This document shows positions 14,774 through 25,751 of a stretch of DNA of 64,000 nt, piece by piece; the first letter of the stretch is position 1, and every line of letters starts with the position of its first letter. The translations under genes were made by a program, and so were the position numbers. Source of the stretch: Batkoa obscura (taxonomy: Eukaryota; Entomophthoromycota; Entomophthoromycetes; Entomophthorales; Batkoaceae); the NCBI GenBank assembly GCA_030770535.1, contig JASVEC010000012.1, positions 1,293,306 to 1,357,305 on the forward strand, given 5' to 3'. The notes below the pieces were generated by a model. The model saw only the letters and a program-made list of their open reading frames with translations, had not been told where the DNA came from and did not search any database.

Positions 14774-14806
<33 letters not shown>

Positions 14807-15602
14807 AATTATTATTAAATGCTAAACTTACTTATATAAAGTGTATCACCAGGTCCATATTGTAAACCAGGTCTTAATATTATACAATTTAAACTAAAAT
14901 TAATAAATTATTAATAATTTTCATCAATGATAATTAAATTTACGCTTACTTTTTCATATTTATTATCTCTTTTTCTGCTTTAATAATATATTGAGCATAT
15001 AAAGATAACCCTTTTAATTCATCTTCTTCTTTATTTGGAGTCTTTAAACTAAGTTAAAAATAAAATTTATATAAATTAAAATTACCTTTTTCGTATTATA
15101 TACTTGGGAACTAGATATCATTAATAATACTTTGACTTTATTTTCAATTGCTTCATTTGCTATATCCAAAGATAGATTATAGATTCTTTCCTGATAAATC
15201 TGATTTAATATTAAAGTTATTATTTTAATAAAAATTAAAATTAAAATAATTACTTCTTTAGGTTGAGAACGTTTCACATCTAAGGTGGCATTAATTACAA
15301 TATCCCAAGTACTCCCATCTTCCAATTGAAAAGCTCTTTTAATAGCGTCTAGTAAATTCCATTTATATCAACTTGAAAAAAGAATCATTATTATAATAAA
15401 ATGTCTTACCTTTATTATTTAAATTGGATTGAATATATTCTACTTGATTAAAAGCTTTTAAACAGTTTGGTGAAAAATAACCCGTTTCTAATAATACTCG
15501 ATCTATTACCCGTATCCTTTTAGCAAGCCCATTTTCAACTAAATAATGAACTAGATTTCGACCAGCTAAAGATGCCCCACCTAATATTAAATACGAATAC
15601 AT
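14098..15602 (-). CDS. NAD-dependent epimerase/dehydratase (extended SDR)
   Basis: Eight exons (15602-15410, 15348-15254, 15199-15086, 15041-14950, 14893-14832, 14765-14571, 14519-14434, 14370-14098) give 369 aa. The N terminus has a Rossmann nucleotide-binding glycine motif, ILGGASLAGRNLVHYL, followed by RVIDRVLLE at the end of the second strand. The middle has INATLDVKRSQ, then SSSQVYNTKK where Ser and Tyr may serve the catalytic site. RPGLQYGPGD is the typical post-catalytic SDR loop. NVIHVLDLARAIHH and EIFNVVDEGDTG are hallmarks of extended SDRs, the sugar-epimerase/3-beta-HSD type. A family of this kind is conserved in many fungi and other eukaryotes, but its substrate is unknown to me. 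It has no obvious signal peptide. The family call is firm; the reaction is not. Confidence 0.85.
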
Positions 15603-16954
15603 ACTTTATTCTTCTATTACTAAATTGTATTGATTTTTGGAAAGTGTTTTTTTGTTTATTAGTTCACCCCTTTTTTATAGAAAAAAACAAAAAAGTTAAA
15701 TGTTATCGTTTTAATTCAAATGTTTTATATAATTTTGATTTTGTAAGCCACCCTAAAAAAACTTTTATGAATTACTATATTTGTTAAGAACCAATAATCA
15801 ATATAAATTTACAATTGCATTATTTTTTTATTGGAAATTAATATTTAATTCTCCATTTAATTAAATTTTTAACTTATTATAATTAACATATAGCTACTCC
15901 TTAATATAATAATAAAAATTGCTAATTTAACTGAAACTTTTTATTTTTAATAGACTATAAACTATTCAATCTACTTGAAATTTTTAATATTATTTTTATT
16001 TTATCGTCACTACTTTGGAATTCTTTTTTATTTTACCTTAATTAAACTAAAGAATAAGAATTGACGTAATGTTCTAAAAGATAGAACAATTAATTTATTT
16101 TAAATATAAACGTTATCGATACAATGAATTTGTTTAAATATAAGCTATTAGAATATATTTATCTAAACTAGCACTATTATTATAACGAATTGATATTACC
16201 ATAGAAAAAATATGTAGTATTTTAAAATTCATTAGTTATTATAAATGTAACTAAAACAATATTAAAATGTTTTAGTTACTTTTTTGAAATTCTTGAATAG
16301 CACAAAGCGCAAGTTTTATATAAATAAATAAAATTGTATAATATTTAAAGGATAAGAGATAATAAGTTGATAAATTTATATTAATATTATTAAAATCAAG
16401 TATATCTTCTATTTAAAATTTACTTGTAACACAAGAAATTAACTAAAAAAGCTTTTAATCATAATTTACAACTTGCAATTTTTTTCTTTTTAAAATATAA
16501 TTATTTTGTTATTAATTACTTATTTATAAATAATTATATTCTTCATTTTTATAATTTTTTTTGCATAAGTTATAAACTTATGCTTTATTTTACTTTTTAA
16601 TTATTGTCATTTCCGTACCTTTATTTCATGATTTATTAAAATAAATTTTGTATATATTATTAAAAAATTTACATAATATATGGGGATGTATTTTTTTATT
16701 TAAGAATTTTACTAACAATCTTTCTGCTCAAATAGCGTTTAAAAAATGGAAAAAGTAATCAAACAAAAAAAAACATCTTCATATATATATTTACATTATA
16801 CTTGTTATAAAAACCTATTATTTTATTGTTATTTTTATATTATAAAAAGTCAGGGTTAATCTTTCAAAAGTAAAATAATTAATCGAGTTAAAAATTTTTA
16901 CCTATAAATAACTATTAACTTAATAAACATTAAAATAATCATTTATTGTAAAAA
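15603..16954. other. Intergenic, about 1.35 kb
   Basis: Very AT-rich spacer between the epimerase start and the copine end, both minus strand. Apart from one MITE copy (16681-16781) I see nothing in it. Confidence 0.6.
16681..16781 (+). mobile_element. MITE copy b (101 bp)
   Basis: Starts TGGGGATG and ends CATCTTCA, flanked by TA on both sides (target duplication). The inside carries the family landmarks TTTACTAACAATCTTTCTGC and TCAAATAGCG. It has no coding capacity. Confidence 0.85.
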
Positions 16955-19319
16955 TTAACTATAAACTGGTGGTAATGAAACATCAATATGGTTCGTTGAC
17001 ATGTATGATTTTAATTGATCTGGTACTTCTTCTAAAACTGCTTTTGGTAATAAATAATGAGTAGCTCCATGCATAAAGTCACGCATTGGAACAAATTGTA
17101 CAATATCTCTTGAAGCTACCTTGTTAAAATACTAAAAATAAAGTCAAATTTGTTTTTAGAATCTCAAAATTAACTTACTGATAATCTTTTATCATCTCCA
17201 TCTAATCGTTCCATCTTTTAAAATATTAATTTAAATTGTATAAAATTTATATATCACTCACATTACTAAAATCAGCATTTCCAATACCAACAATGATAAT
17301 TGATAATGGAAGTGTAGAAGCATCCACTATTGACCTAACAGTGAGCTCCATATCTGATAATTAAATTAGAGATTAATTAATAGTCGATTACTTAGTTTTG
17401 TGATCTTACCACTTATTACTCCATCTAAATTAATAAAATAGCATTAGTTAATTACAAACAATAGATTATTATAAATTAGTTACCTGTCAATATAACTAAT
17501 ATTTCGTAATTGGATCTCATATTAGTGCCATTTACTTTTTGTACTACTTCGTTTATTACCTTTTCATTTTTTTAGTTTTGCTTTATGTAAAAATATATTA
17601 CTTACTGGGCTAAAATTAGTTGGACCATACAATTCGATTGTATTTATTGCATTGACATAAGCCTTTAACATTCCATTCACTCCTTGTACCTCTGGCTATA
17701 ATTTATTTTTAAATATATATATTGTATTATTTCAAGCATTATTTCAAGTATTTTACCTGATTATAATTCATATTTAAAGGAAAGCAATGTGATACACTGC
17801 CATTAACTCTAGCACCGAAACCATAGACCTAAGTATACTAGATAAATACAATTAAAAATCATATTAAAATATACACTTACAGGAAATAATTGGTCATGAT
17901 CATAGGGTGCAATGATATCTCCTATTGATTTGATTGCAGTTTGATATTGATTAAATCTTCCAGACCTATCAATATAATGAAGCGAATTAGGATTTGAAGG
18001 TATTCCATTTGATTGCGTAAAATCAATTGCCATAGTAACTGATATTTGTACACCTGATCGTATATAATCTAAAAAGGAATAAGGTCCAGGGACTATATGA
18101 AGCTGGTCAATCATTAGTTTAGGAGTTTCTTTATCTACATCCTTCAAATTCAAAATGACACTGTCTTGTCTTTTTTCAAAATTAGAACGTAATAAATTTA
18201 CTGAGCTCTAAATAATAAATATAAACTTCAATTCATCAAAAATAAACAAACTTACTGCTGCCGTTCCTAATATTTTTTGTGCTATTTAAATTTAAGGTGT
18301 TAATAAAGTTATTAAAAGTAAATATTAATATCTTACATCCATCTGAACTAATTTTTATCAAATCAAATTTTAGTTCTCTATTTAAATCGCCATTACATAA
18401 TTTAGATAATGGTACTAAAAATTAATTTTATAGTATTGTGTTATTGTATATTATAATAGAATATACTTTCAATAGGAGCCCAACATGGATTCGATATTTT
18501 ATCTTTAATCTCAGTTTTATGTACAATTACCCAATTTAAGTCTTCTCTACTTTTTGAAATCGTTACAAAAGTTCTTGGGTAAGAAGAGCCAAAAAAAGAT
18601 TTCTATAATTTATAGTTGATATAAACTGTTATATATAATTAAAGCTATAGCTACCTTTTTTGGTATATTAGAAGCAGATACTATCAACCTAAATAAAATT
18701 GAGCATTTATACTTTTACTATATCAACTAATAATACTTTAAATTGGATTTTGATTCCGCCAATTCTTCAAAAAAGACTGTAATTGTGCCTTTTTTTGAAT
18801 GACGGCGTTCGTTATGTAAAGCTCCAGTTAATCTTTGACCTTGACTTGAGGCTAATTGAATAACCTTAGATGATTTTAAATTTCAATTTTCTAATAAATA
18901 CCAATTTGACCTAAAGTACAATCAAATCTACCGATATACTCTTGTTCTTTCCAATCTTTTTTATCAAATTTATCTACATCAACAACGATAAATCTAAGTA
19001 TATTAGTTTTTTTTTCGAACATTAAGTTAAAGTCTTACCTTAATTTTTGTGGTATTTCAAAAATGTAATCCAATATAAAACTTTTTGAAAATTCTGGGTT
19101 TAAGTTATCTTTAATTACTTCTGTATAAGCCTTAGTTCTATTATCATCAAATTGTTGTGTAATTGGATCTGCCACTAACAAAAATACTTGAGGATCACTT
19201 TTTGAAAGATAATCTAAATCAGGTAAATCACTTTAATTGTCTTTAACTATTTATCATTTCATTATAATGTTATTTTACTGGCATTTGATTTTCAATTCAA
19301 CTTGGGTATGTGCTGTCAT
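16955..19319 (-). CDS. Copine (two C2 domains plus vWA-like copine domain)
   Basis: Calcium-dependent phospholipid-binding protein of the plasma membrane and endosomes. Sixteen exons, from 19319-19279 to 17131-16955, close in frame to 532 aa, the normal copine length. C2A starts with VELKIKC and has SKSDPQVF; its later loop is VVDVDKFDKKD. C2B starts near residue 147 with LIVSASNI and contains ISKSREDLNW. The copine (vWA-like) domain begins VTMAIDFTQSNG, a MIDAS-like DxTxSNG. It continues through PYDHDQLFPVYGFGA, VSHCFPLN, YEILVILTDG and SIIIVGIG to VQFVPMRDF. Internal exon 17409-17423 is only 15 nt, and the 26-nt exon 18256-18281 is also unusually small. All phases agree. Paralogues in other organisms act in membrane signalling; no partner is visible here. 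Confidence 0.94.
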
Positions 19320-19898
19320 TAAAGGAGTGTAAAATTAATAATATTCTTTTTTTGAATTTTTCGTGTATTCCTTTATACTAATTTTAATTAGTGTGATTCA
19401 CATATAAGAACATGATGATCAGAGAATGGTGGGATAATTTAATTTAGAATTTTGCGTTTTTTCTAATTAGAACATATATTTAAATTAAAGTGATTATATA
19501 ATAAGCCAACATTAACTTGACTCTATTTTATTTTCATACAAAACATTTATTAACTAATTTGGTTCTTTTAAAATTGTAAAAAATAACTTTGTAAAGATAT
19601 TTATTAAATACAGTTTTAATCAATATAAGGGTAGCAATTAAAATTTATTTCTAAACATGATAAATTATGAAATTATGATCAGCGAAAATAATTAATAAAG
19701 TCAATAGAATAAAAGGGAGATAAAATATTTAAATATCATAAAAGAACCCCACCCCTCTTCATCTTATTATTCTACTTAACTTATAATATGTTGTAAATTC
19801 GGACATTAAAGGTATAAACAAATATTTTCATAATTAATGGATCATGCTATTCAATTATTTCTTTTTAAAATCTAAAATTAAATTATTGTTATTTGAGG
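19320..19898. other. Intergenic, 579 bp
   Basis: Upstream of copine and downstream of the FHA gene. No element recognised. Confidence 0.6.
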
Positions 19899-21383
19899 TT
19901 ATAATCTTATTGGGCACGATTTAGACCTGGTAAGTTGAGTTGAGTTAGTGATGCCTTTATCAAAGCCTTTAAAAATGCTCCTTTGATCAATAGTTGTCTC
20001 CGTGTTATTATCTATTTTACAAGTTTCTAATGATCTCACTTCCTTTTCCAAGTTCAATGATAGTTTTTGAAACTCATCAATAGCCTCGTTCTGCAATTGG
20101 ATAGTTTTGCTCTGATCCTTTATTTTCTTATCATATTGTAGTAAGCTTAATCGAGCTTGTCTGAGCTCTTCTTGAATTACTTTGAAATTATTTAATACCT
20201 GACTTGACTCATCTAGTAGTTGTACTTCTCTTTTTGAACTCATTTCTTTCAATCGTTGATATTTTTCATCTCTTTGTAAAATTTCTTGTTGAAACTTACT
20301 TATTTCACGTTGAAATGAGTTTTTCATTGCTTCAGTATGATTTATATACATCTCTTTTATTTCATTGATCTCGTTTCTAAGCATTTTGAGCTCATCATTA
20401 TCCTTTGCTACACTTTCAATTTCTTCCTAGAAAAATTATTTAATACAAATAAATTAGTTATATTATTATTACATGTAATCCTTTGACAATATTTGTTAAT
20501 TTTAAAGGGGAGTTTACATAAAGCTTGGCTTTGTCTTCACTTTTTACATTAGGTTTCGTCACAGATGCTCCTGAATTAGCACTTAACTCAGTTTCATTTT
20601 CGTCTTTAGTTTTAACTTCAGTAAACTTCTCATTACTTTTTGTTGAAACTTTTTTTGGTGACTCAATTTTTTTTGTTTCATAATCAGGCATATTTTTTGG
20701 AATGTAATTTTCTTCTGATTTTTCTTCTGATTTTTCATTGATCAAGGTAGGAATTAGTTTAACTTTGGAGGAAATCCTTTGATAAAGTACTAAATATGAG
20801 ATAAATAAGTATTTTTGATTAAATGATTGTTTTACTTGAGCCATTTTCATTATAAATATCAATTCCAAATTCGATTATATCGCCATCGAATAATAACTTT
20901 GGTAATGATTCCTGCCCATCTCCAGATAATCTATGGCCATTTAAATAAGTCCCATTACTAGATTTTACATCTTTAATATAAACCTGATAATATAAAAATT
21001 TAGAAAATGGGTATTTAAATATTCAGATTCATACTTTATCGCCATCAGCCCAAAATTCTGCATGCGATCTTGATAAAACTTTAGAATCAAAATATCCGTT
21101 AGTTGGTTCTGGTGCAGTTTTTGGTGATACTTGTCTTCCAACTTTGACTTTTTCATAAAGCTCAAATCTTTTTTCGCTTTTAAATGTATTATGCATTGGG
21201 ACTAGTACCAAGGTAGGTGGTGGCTTAGAACTAGGATTAAATTGACTACCCTTTGATCTAATTACACTTGCTTTGAATGCTTTCGTCCTCTCTAATAATT
21301 TGTCATTAATTATTAACTTGATTAAAATTATCAATTAGGCTTTTAAATGTAAACTATCAGCTATTTACCTTTTTTATTTTCAT
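19899..21383 (-). CDS. FHA-domain coiled-coil protein, SLMAP/Far10-like
   Basis: Five exons (21383-21369, 21316-21035, 20983-20836, 20789-20473, 20426-19899) give 429 aa. The first exon codes for only five residues (MKIKK). I chose the ATG at 21383 over an upstream ATG because only this one keeps the splice in frame. An FHA domain spans residues ~40-140: LVLVPMHNTF, KVGRQVSP, DSKVLSRSHAEFW and KDVKSSNGTYLNG, which include the Arg, Ser and His that bind phosphothreonine. A Lys/Glu/Ser-rich linker follows, then a long coiled coil (residues ~255-400) rich in Glu, Gln and Leu heptads. FHA plus coiled coil and the LVLVPMHNTF lead-in resemble fungal SLMAP/Far10/Vps64 proteins of the STRIPAK complex. 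Unlike many of those I see no C-terminal membrane anchor, so STRIPAK membership is inference. Confidence 0.8.
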
Positions 21384-21804
21384 CTATTTCCATTAAAGCA
21401 ATATAATATTTTTAGTTTTTATAAAAAAGGTTCAAGGTTAACTCTTTTGCGTTAATACTTCATATATTATGCATAAACAACAATTTGCAAAGATGACGAA
21501 TGAGATCAACTTTTAACTATAAAGATAAATTATTATCAAGTACCAAGATTTTTGAAATAATAAAAGGTAGTATTGATAATATTATAACTATAATAATAGC
21601 TTTAGTTTTAATAAAATTAAACTTTGAGCAAAGTATAATACCATTATAATCAATTAAAAATAATTATAATGTATTCAAAATCAAAAAATTAAAGAATGTT
21701 TAAATTTTATAAGCTTCCTTTAATTATAAATTTAAAAGCATTAATATAATAAACCTCTACTTCGATTTAAATTAAAAAGAAATCAATTTAAAAACATAAA
21801 TATC
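21384..21804. other. Intergenic, 421 bp
   Basis: Between two minus-strand genes. AT-rich, no element recognised. Confidence 0.6.
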
Positions 21805-23010
21805 TTAATGCTCAGGGTGCTTCAATATAACAGCTATACCTTGTCCACCACCTATACAAGCTGAACCTAAAGCGTATTTTAAGTTCTTTTGTTGGATTTG
21901 ATGAGCTAAGTGGCCTAAAATACGAGCACCAGAAGCAGCTAATGGATGTCCAAGAGCAATAGCACCACCATTTGGATTTGTGATATACATGTTAAGTCCG
22001 AGCTCTTTTTGTACAGCTAAAAATTGCGCAGCAAAAGCTTCATTAACTTCAATGTGCTCCATTTGCTCTAATTTCAAATTTGCTAACTTAAGAGCACTAC
22101 GAATAGCTGGAACTGGACCGATTCCCATAATTGATGGCTCAACGCCTACTGCTTTATAGCTGACTATTTCTGCTAAAGGTTTTAAATTATATTTCTTAAC
22201 TGCCTCTTCTCCAGCAACGATGATTGAAGCAGCGCCATCAGCAATGCCAGAGGCAGTACCAGGGGTTACTAAACCATGTTCCTTAATAAAAGTGGATGGC
22301 AACTTCTTTAAACCTTCAATTGTAGTTTGAGGTCTAGGGTGTTCATCTGCTTTCATAGTTTCTACACTCTTTTTTACTTTTACTTCTACTGGTGAAATTT
22401 CATGCTCAAATACCCCTGATTCATGTGCACTAGCATAACGTTGTTGTGATAATAATCCAAACTCATCACAATCATTACGAGTTATTCCATATTGCTTACC
22501 GAGATTTTCTGCAGTAATCCCCATAGGAACAATGTTTGGATAACGATCTGTTAATGAGGCCATTAAGCTATCTTCTAATTTCAAATCAACTCCAAGTCTT
22601 GCACCTTCTCGACCACCTCTTAAAATGTGAGGGGCTTGAGACATTGACTCTGAACCACCTGCTAATACAATTTCGCTTTCCCCTAATCTGATTTCATGGA
22701 TAGCGTTTATAACTGATTGAAAACCTGATCCACATAATCTATTAATAGTTAAAGCTGGGACTTCAATAGGTAAACCACAACGGTGACCAACATGACGTGC
22801 AAGGTAGGCAGCATCACTAGAGGTTTGACAAACATTACCATAGATAACTGAATCAATTGGTGTACCTTCTGGTATATTCTTAAGAGCAGCCTTTGATGCT
22901 AAGCCACCCAACTCATTAGCAGTAAATCCTTTAAGCTTACCATTAAACGCACCAAATGGTGTTCTTTTAGCAGCAACAATATAAACTTTTGATACAGATC
23001 TTGAACTCAT
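21805..23010 (-). CDS. ACAA2: 3-ketoacyl-CoA/acetyl-CoA thiolase, ACAA2 type
   Basis: Single exon, 401 aa. Thiolase cleaves 3-ketoacyl-CoA with CoA, the last step of beta-oxidation, or condenses two acetyl-CoA. The nucleophilic Cys is Cys93 in NRLCGSGFQ. The GGSESMSQAP block and the NGGAIALGHP block with the active-site His are both intact, as is GSACIGGGQG carrying the second Cys. Sequence features such as AKRTPFGAFNGKLKGF and VEPSIMGIGPVPAI match the mitochondrial ACAA2 group. ACAA2 is imported through its own uncleaved N terminus, and no extra presequence is seen here. It is one of the few intron-free genes of this left region and its composition is less AT-rich. It is divergent from FCF1. 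Confidence 0.95.
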   Translation of the reverse strand: MSSRSVSKVYIVAAKRTPFGAFNGKLKGFTANELGGLASKAALKNIPEGTPIDSVIYGNVCQTSSDAAYLARHVGHRCGLPIEVPALTINRLCGSGFQSVINAIHEIRLGESEIVLAGGSESMSQAPHILRGGREGARLGVDLKLEDSLMASLTDRYPNIVPMGITAENLGKQYGITRNDCDEFGLLSQQRYASAHESGVFEHEISPVEVKVKKSVETMKADEHPRPQTTIEGLKKLPSTFIKEHGLVTPGTASGIADGAASIIVAGEEAVKKYNLKPLAEIVSYKAVGVEPSIMGIGPVPAIRSALKLANLKLEQMEHIEVNEAFAAQFLAVQKELGLNMYITNPNGGAIALGHPLAASGARILGHLAHQIQQKNLKYALGSACIGGGQGIAVILKHPEH

Positions 23011-23362
23011 AATTAAAATGTTAACAAAAGTTTCTAAACAATTTATTTAAATAACGCACAATAGGTTACTTTATCACATGGAGTATATGAAGTTTATTAC
23101 CACGCAACAAATTGTATGAACTTACCTATAAACTTGTTAATTTTAAATGAGCAAAGATTAAATTAAGCGATTGTAATTTTATGGAAAATAAAATACAAAG
23201 TGTATATTAATATAGTTTATATCAATATTTGCTTAGGTTTATTTTATAACAATTGATATTTTTAAATAATATCTTAAATTGTTTTTATTGGTGGTTGAAT
23301 TTTAAATGAATTTGGGAATTAATTTTATTTTTCAACTTTTAATATTTTATATTTTTAATAAA
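23011..23362. promoter_or_regulatory. Shared divergent promoter region, 352 bp
   Basis: The thiolase (-) and FCF1 (+) start codons face away from each other across this spacer, so it must contain both promoters. I see AT-rich sequence without a clear TATA box or factor site that I would defend. Confidence 0.5.
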
Positions 23363-24150
23363 ATGGTAATAAATGATAGATTTTATTTAATATTCTATAT
23401 TAACATGATTTAAATAGGGTAAAGCTAAAAAGACGCGTAAGTTTGCTGAAGTCAAAAGGATGATCAATCCTAAAGATGTAAGGATGTAAACATATTTTTC
23501 AACTTAATTTAAATAATCTAAAGCAAACATAGTAAAGCAAATCAAAATAAAGCAAATGAAAAAAATGAAAAGGATAAAAAGAAAGATGTTCATCATGTAG
23601 CTCAAGTCCAATCTTCTCTCTTTTTCCGTTATAATACAGCTCTTGGTCCACCATATCATGTACTTGTTGATACTAATTTTATCAATTTTTCGATTCAAAA
23701 TAAACTCGAATTGGTCAAGACGATGATGGATTGTTTATACGCAAAAAGTAACTTCAATTTATCTATACTTGTAATTTATAACTTATCTTGAATAGGTATA
23801 CCTTGTATCACAGATTGTGTAATGGCTGAATTAGAAAAATTAGGGCCTAAGTTTCGTTTAGCTTTAAAGTAATAATTTTAAAACTATCTTTTTAATTTAT
23901 TTTAATCTTTTTACAAAGAGTTGCTAAAGATCCTCGTTTTGAACGTTTACCATGCAGTCATAAAGGTACGTATGCTGATGACTGTATTGTCCAACGTGTG
24001 ATGCAACATCCAATTTATATTGTAGCTACTTGTGATAGAGATTTAAAACGTAGAATAAGAAAAGTACCAGGTATACCTATAATGTACATTGCAAGACATC
24101 AATATACTATAGAAAGATTGCCTGAGGCTTATGGAGCACCTAAAGTATAA
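23363..24150 (+). CDS. FCF1: FCF1/Utp24 PIN-domain rRNA-processing nuclease
   Basis: Nucleolar endonuclease of the small-subunit processome that cleaves pre-18S rRNA. Five exons (23363-23365, 23418-23485, 23524-23747, 23796-23868, 23919-24150) give 199 aa, matching the family's ~190-200. The first exon is just the ATG; splicing then yields the conserved start [10 protein letters not shown]. The PIN domain has [11 protein letters not shown] with the catalytic Asp, [12 protein letters not shown] with the acidic second site, and [11 protein letters not shown]. The last acidic motif is [12 protein letters not shown]. The [11 protein letters not shown] block is also diagnostic. An antisense ORF over the second intron and third exon is spurious. 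Confidence 0.96.
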
Positions 24151-25751
24151 TTTGAAAACAAGCTTATAGAACATATATTATAATAAAAACCCGATAGCAA
24201 TAATTTATCTGAGCCTTTTTTTCAGGAATAATAAAACTTTAGATTTAGGTAACATTCAAATTCTATAATTATAAAGAATATTATATCATTTTATAGCCAT
24301 ATACTTTATTGTAAAGATGATGGTATTAGATGAAATTAAGGTTAACTTTGTTCTTAACATTAATGGTCTTTTCCTTATCTTTTATTACAAAAGCTATTGA
24401 GTAAAGTGGAAAATCCCTTTTAACAATATTCTAATGTAAAAATGCTATGATCTTAATTTATTTTAACGCAAGTAATCCTGTATCATATTACATAATGAAA
24501 ATCCTAAAGGTTAAAATAAGTTGAGAACTATGGCCCTTGTAATTTCCGTAGTTTTAAATTAAACTAAAGGTGTTTCTAGACTTTTAAATAAGAATTTTTA
24601 AATATAATTAAATACAATTATTTTACATGATATTTTAAGTAAGTATAATGGTTTTTATGGTTTATAATTTAAGTTGTTTTCGTATTTCTATTAATAAGCT
24701 TTGTATTTCATTCAAAGGCAAAAAAAGCACTGTTGAAGTAATGAATTATATATTCATTAATAAATATTGGTTAAAGTTATTAAGGAATATAAAATGATAT
24801 TAAGATGGTTTTTTTGATTTCAAATATTTATCCAGTTTCTATGCAACATAAACTTAAAAGTGTTTATTAAATACTGAAACAACTAAACCTTCTAGAGCAA
24901 CAGTACACTAATTAATACCAGTTTTTAAAAATTACTATAAGTAGGAATACTTTTAACAATAATGTATTTATTTTCATTTAACTTTGCATAATAAAAGATT
25001 TTCAGATTTACAAAATTAAACTTTATTTTATCAATAATATTATTACCTTGTTATAAGCAAAATACTTTGTTATAAATCCTTAATTGTGCTTATTATTCTA
25101 CACATACAAGATAAGCATATAGTTATCTGCAATTTTATACAGAATTCTTATCAAGTTTATGATAAGTGTAAGGTGTAGTTATTTTCAAGAATGAAAACAA
25201 TGTTGAAAATAGATAATAAGTTGTACTAGCGAGTGCTCAATTGCCTAAAATATTTTAAAGATTAGTTGGTTTTATAAATGCTGGGTTATTAAGTTTTAAA
25301 GTTACCAAGGTTAATGGAAATCTAAATTTAAAAATAAAAAAGGCTGAGCATCTAAATTAAATAATTAAAAATTATTTTTAATTTTTGATATATTACGCTT
25401 AATAAGCAGTATATAAATAGGCTAGTCCTTATCAGCTGTTGAAATATTTTAATTAAATCTTATGTTTTATAGAACATGATATATTGATATTATTCTTATG
25501 TCAAAGTATGTATAATCTGAGTTAATTGAGATACAAATCTCAAATTAAAGAAGAGGTTCTAAATTAAAAACAATTATTAGCTATTGAGTAATAAAATAAA
25601 ATTCATGCAATGTGCTAATAGTTCTAGTACCATTTTATATGATTTAGTTTTCATTCCTTAAACCTTTTTTAGTTTAGAAAAAATATATAAACATATGTAT
25701 ATCACATTAAATCAATTTTATTTTTAGTCTAAAATACAATAAAATATTAAA
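24151..25751. other. Intergenic, 1.6 kb
   Basis: Long AT-rich spacer upstream of the first receptor gene. One weak candidate for a tiny secreted peptide is listed separately (24330-24534); otherwise I see nothing. Confidence 0.5.
24330..24534 (+). CDS. Candidate short secreted peptide (tentative)
   Basis: An ATG at 24330 opens a 23-residue frame beginning MKLRLTLFLTLMVFS and ending in KAI, which reads like a complete signal peptide. A GTAAAG donor follows at 24401, and an acceptor at 24471-24472 keeps the frame open for 20 more residues to a TGA at 24532-24534. The predicted product is about 43 aa with no Cys. It could also be the first exon of a longer decayed gene, or chance. The only support is the signal-peptide shape and plausible splice sites. 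Confidence 0.25.
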
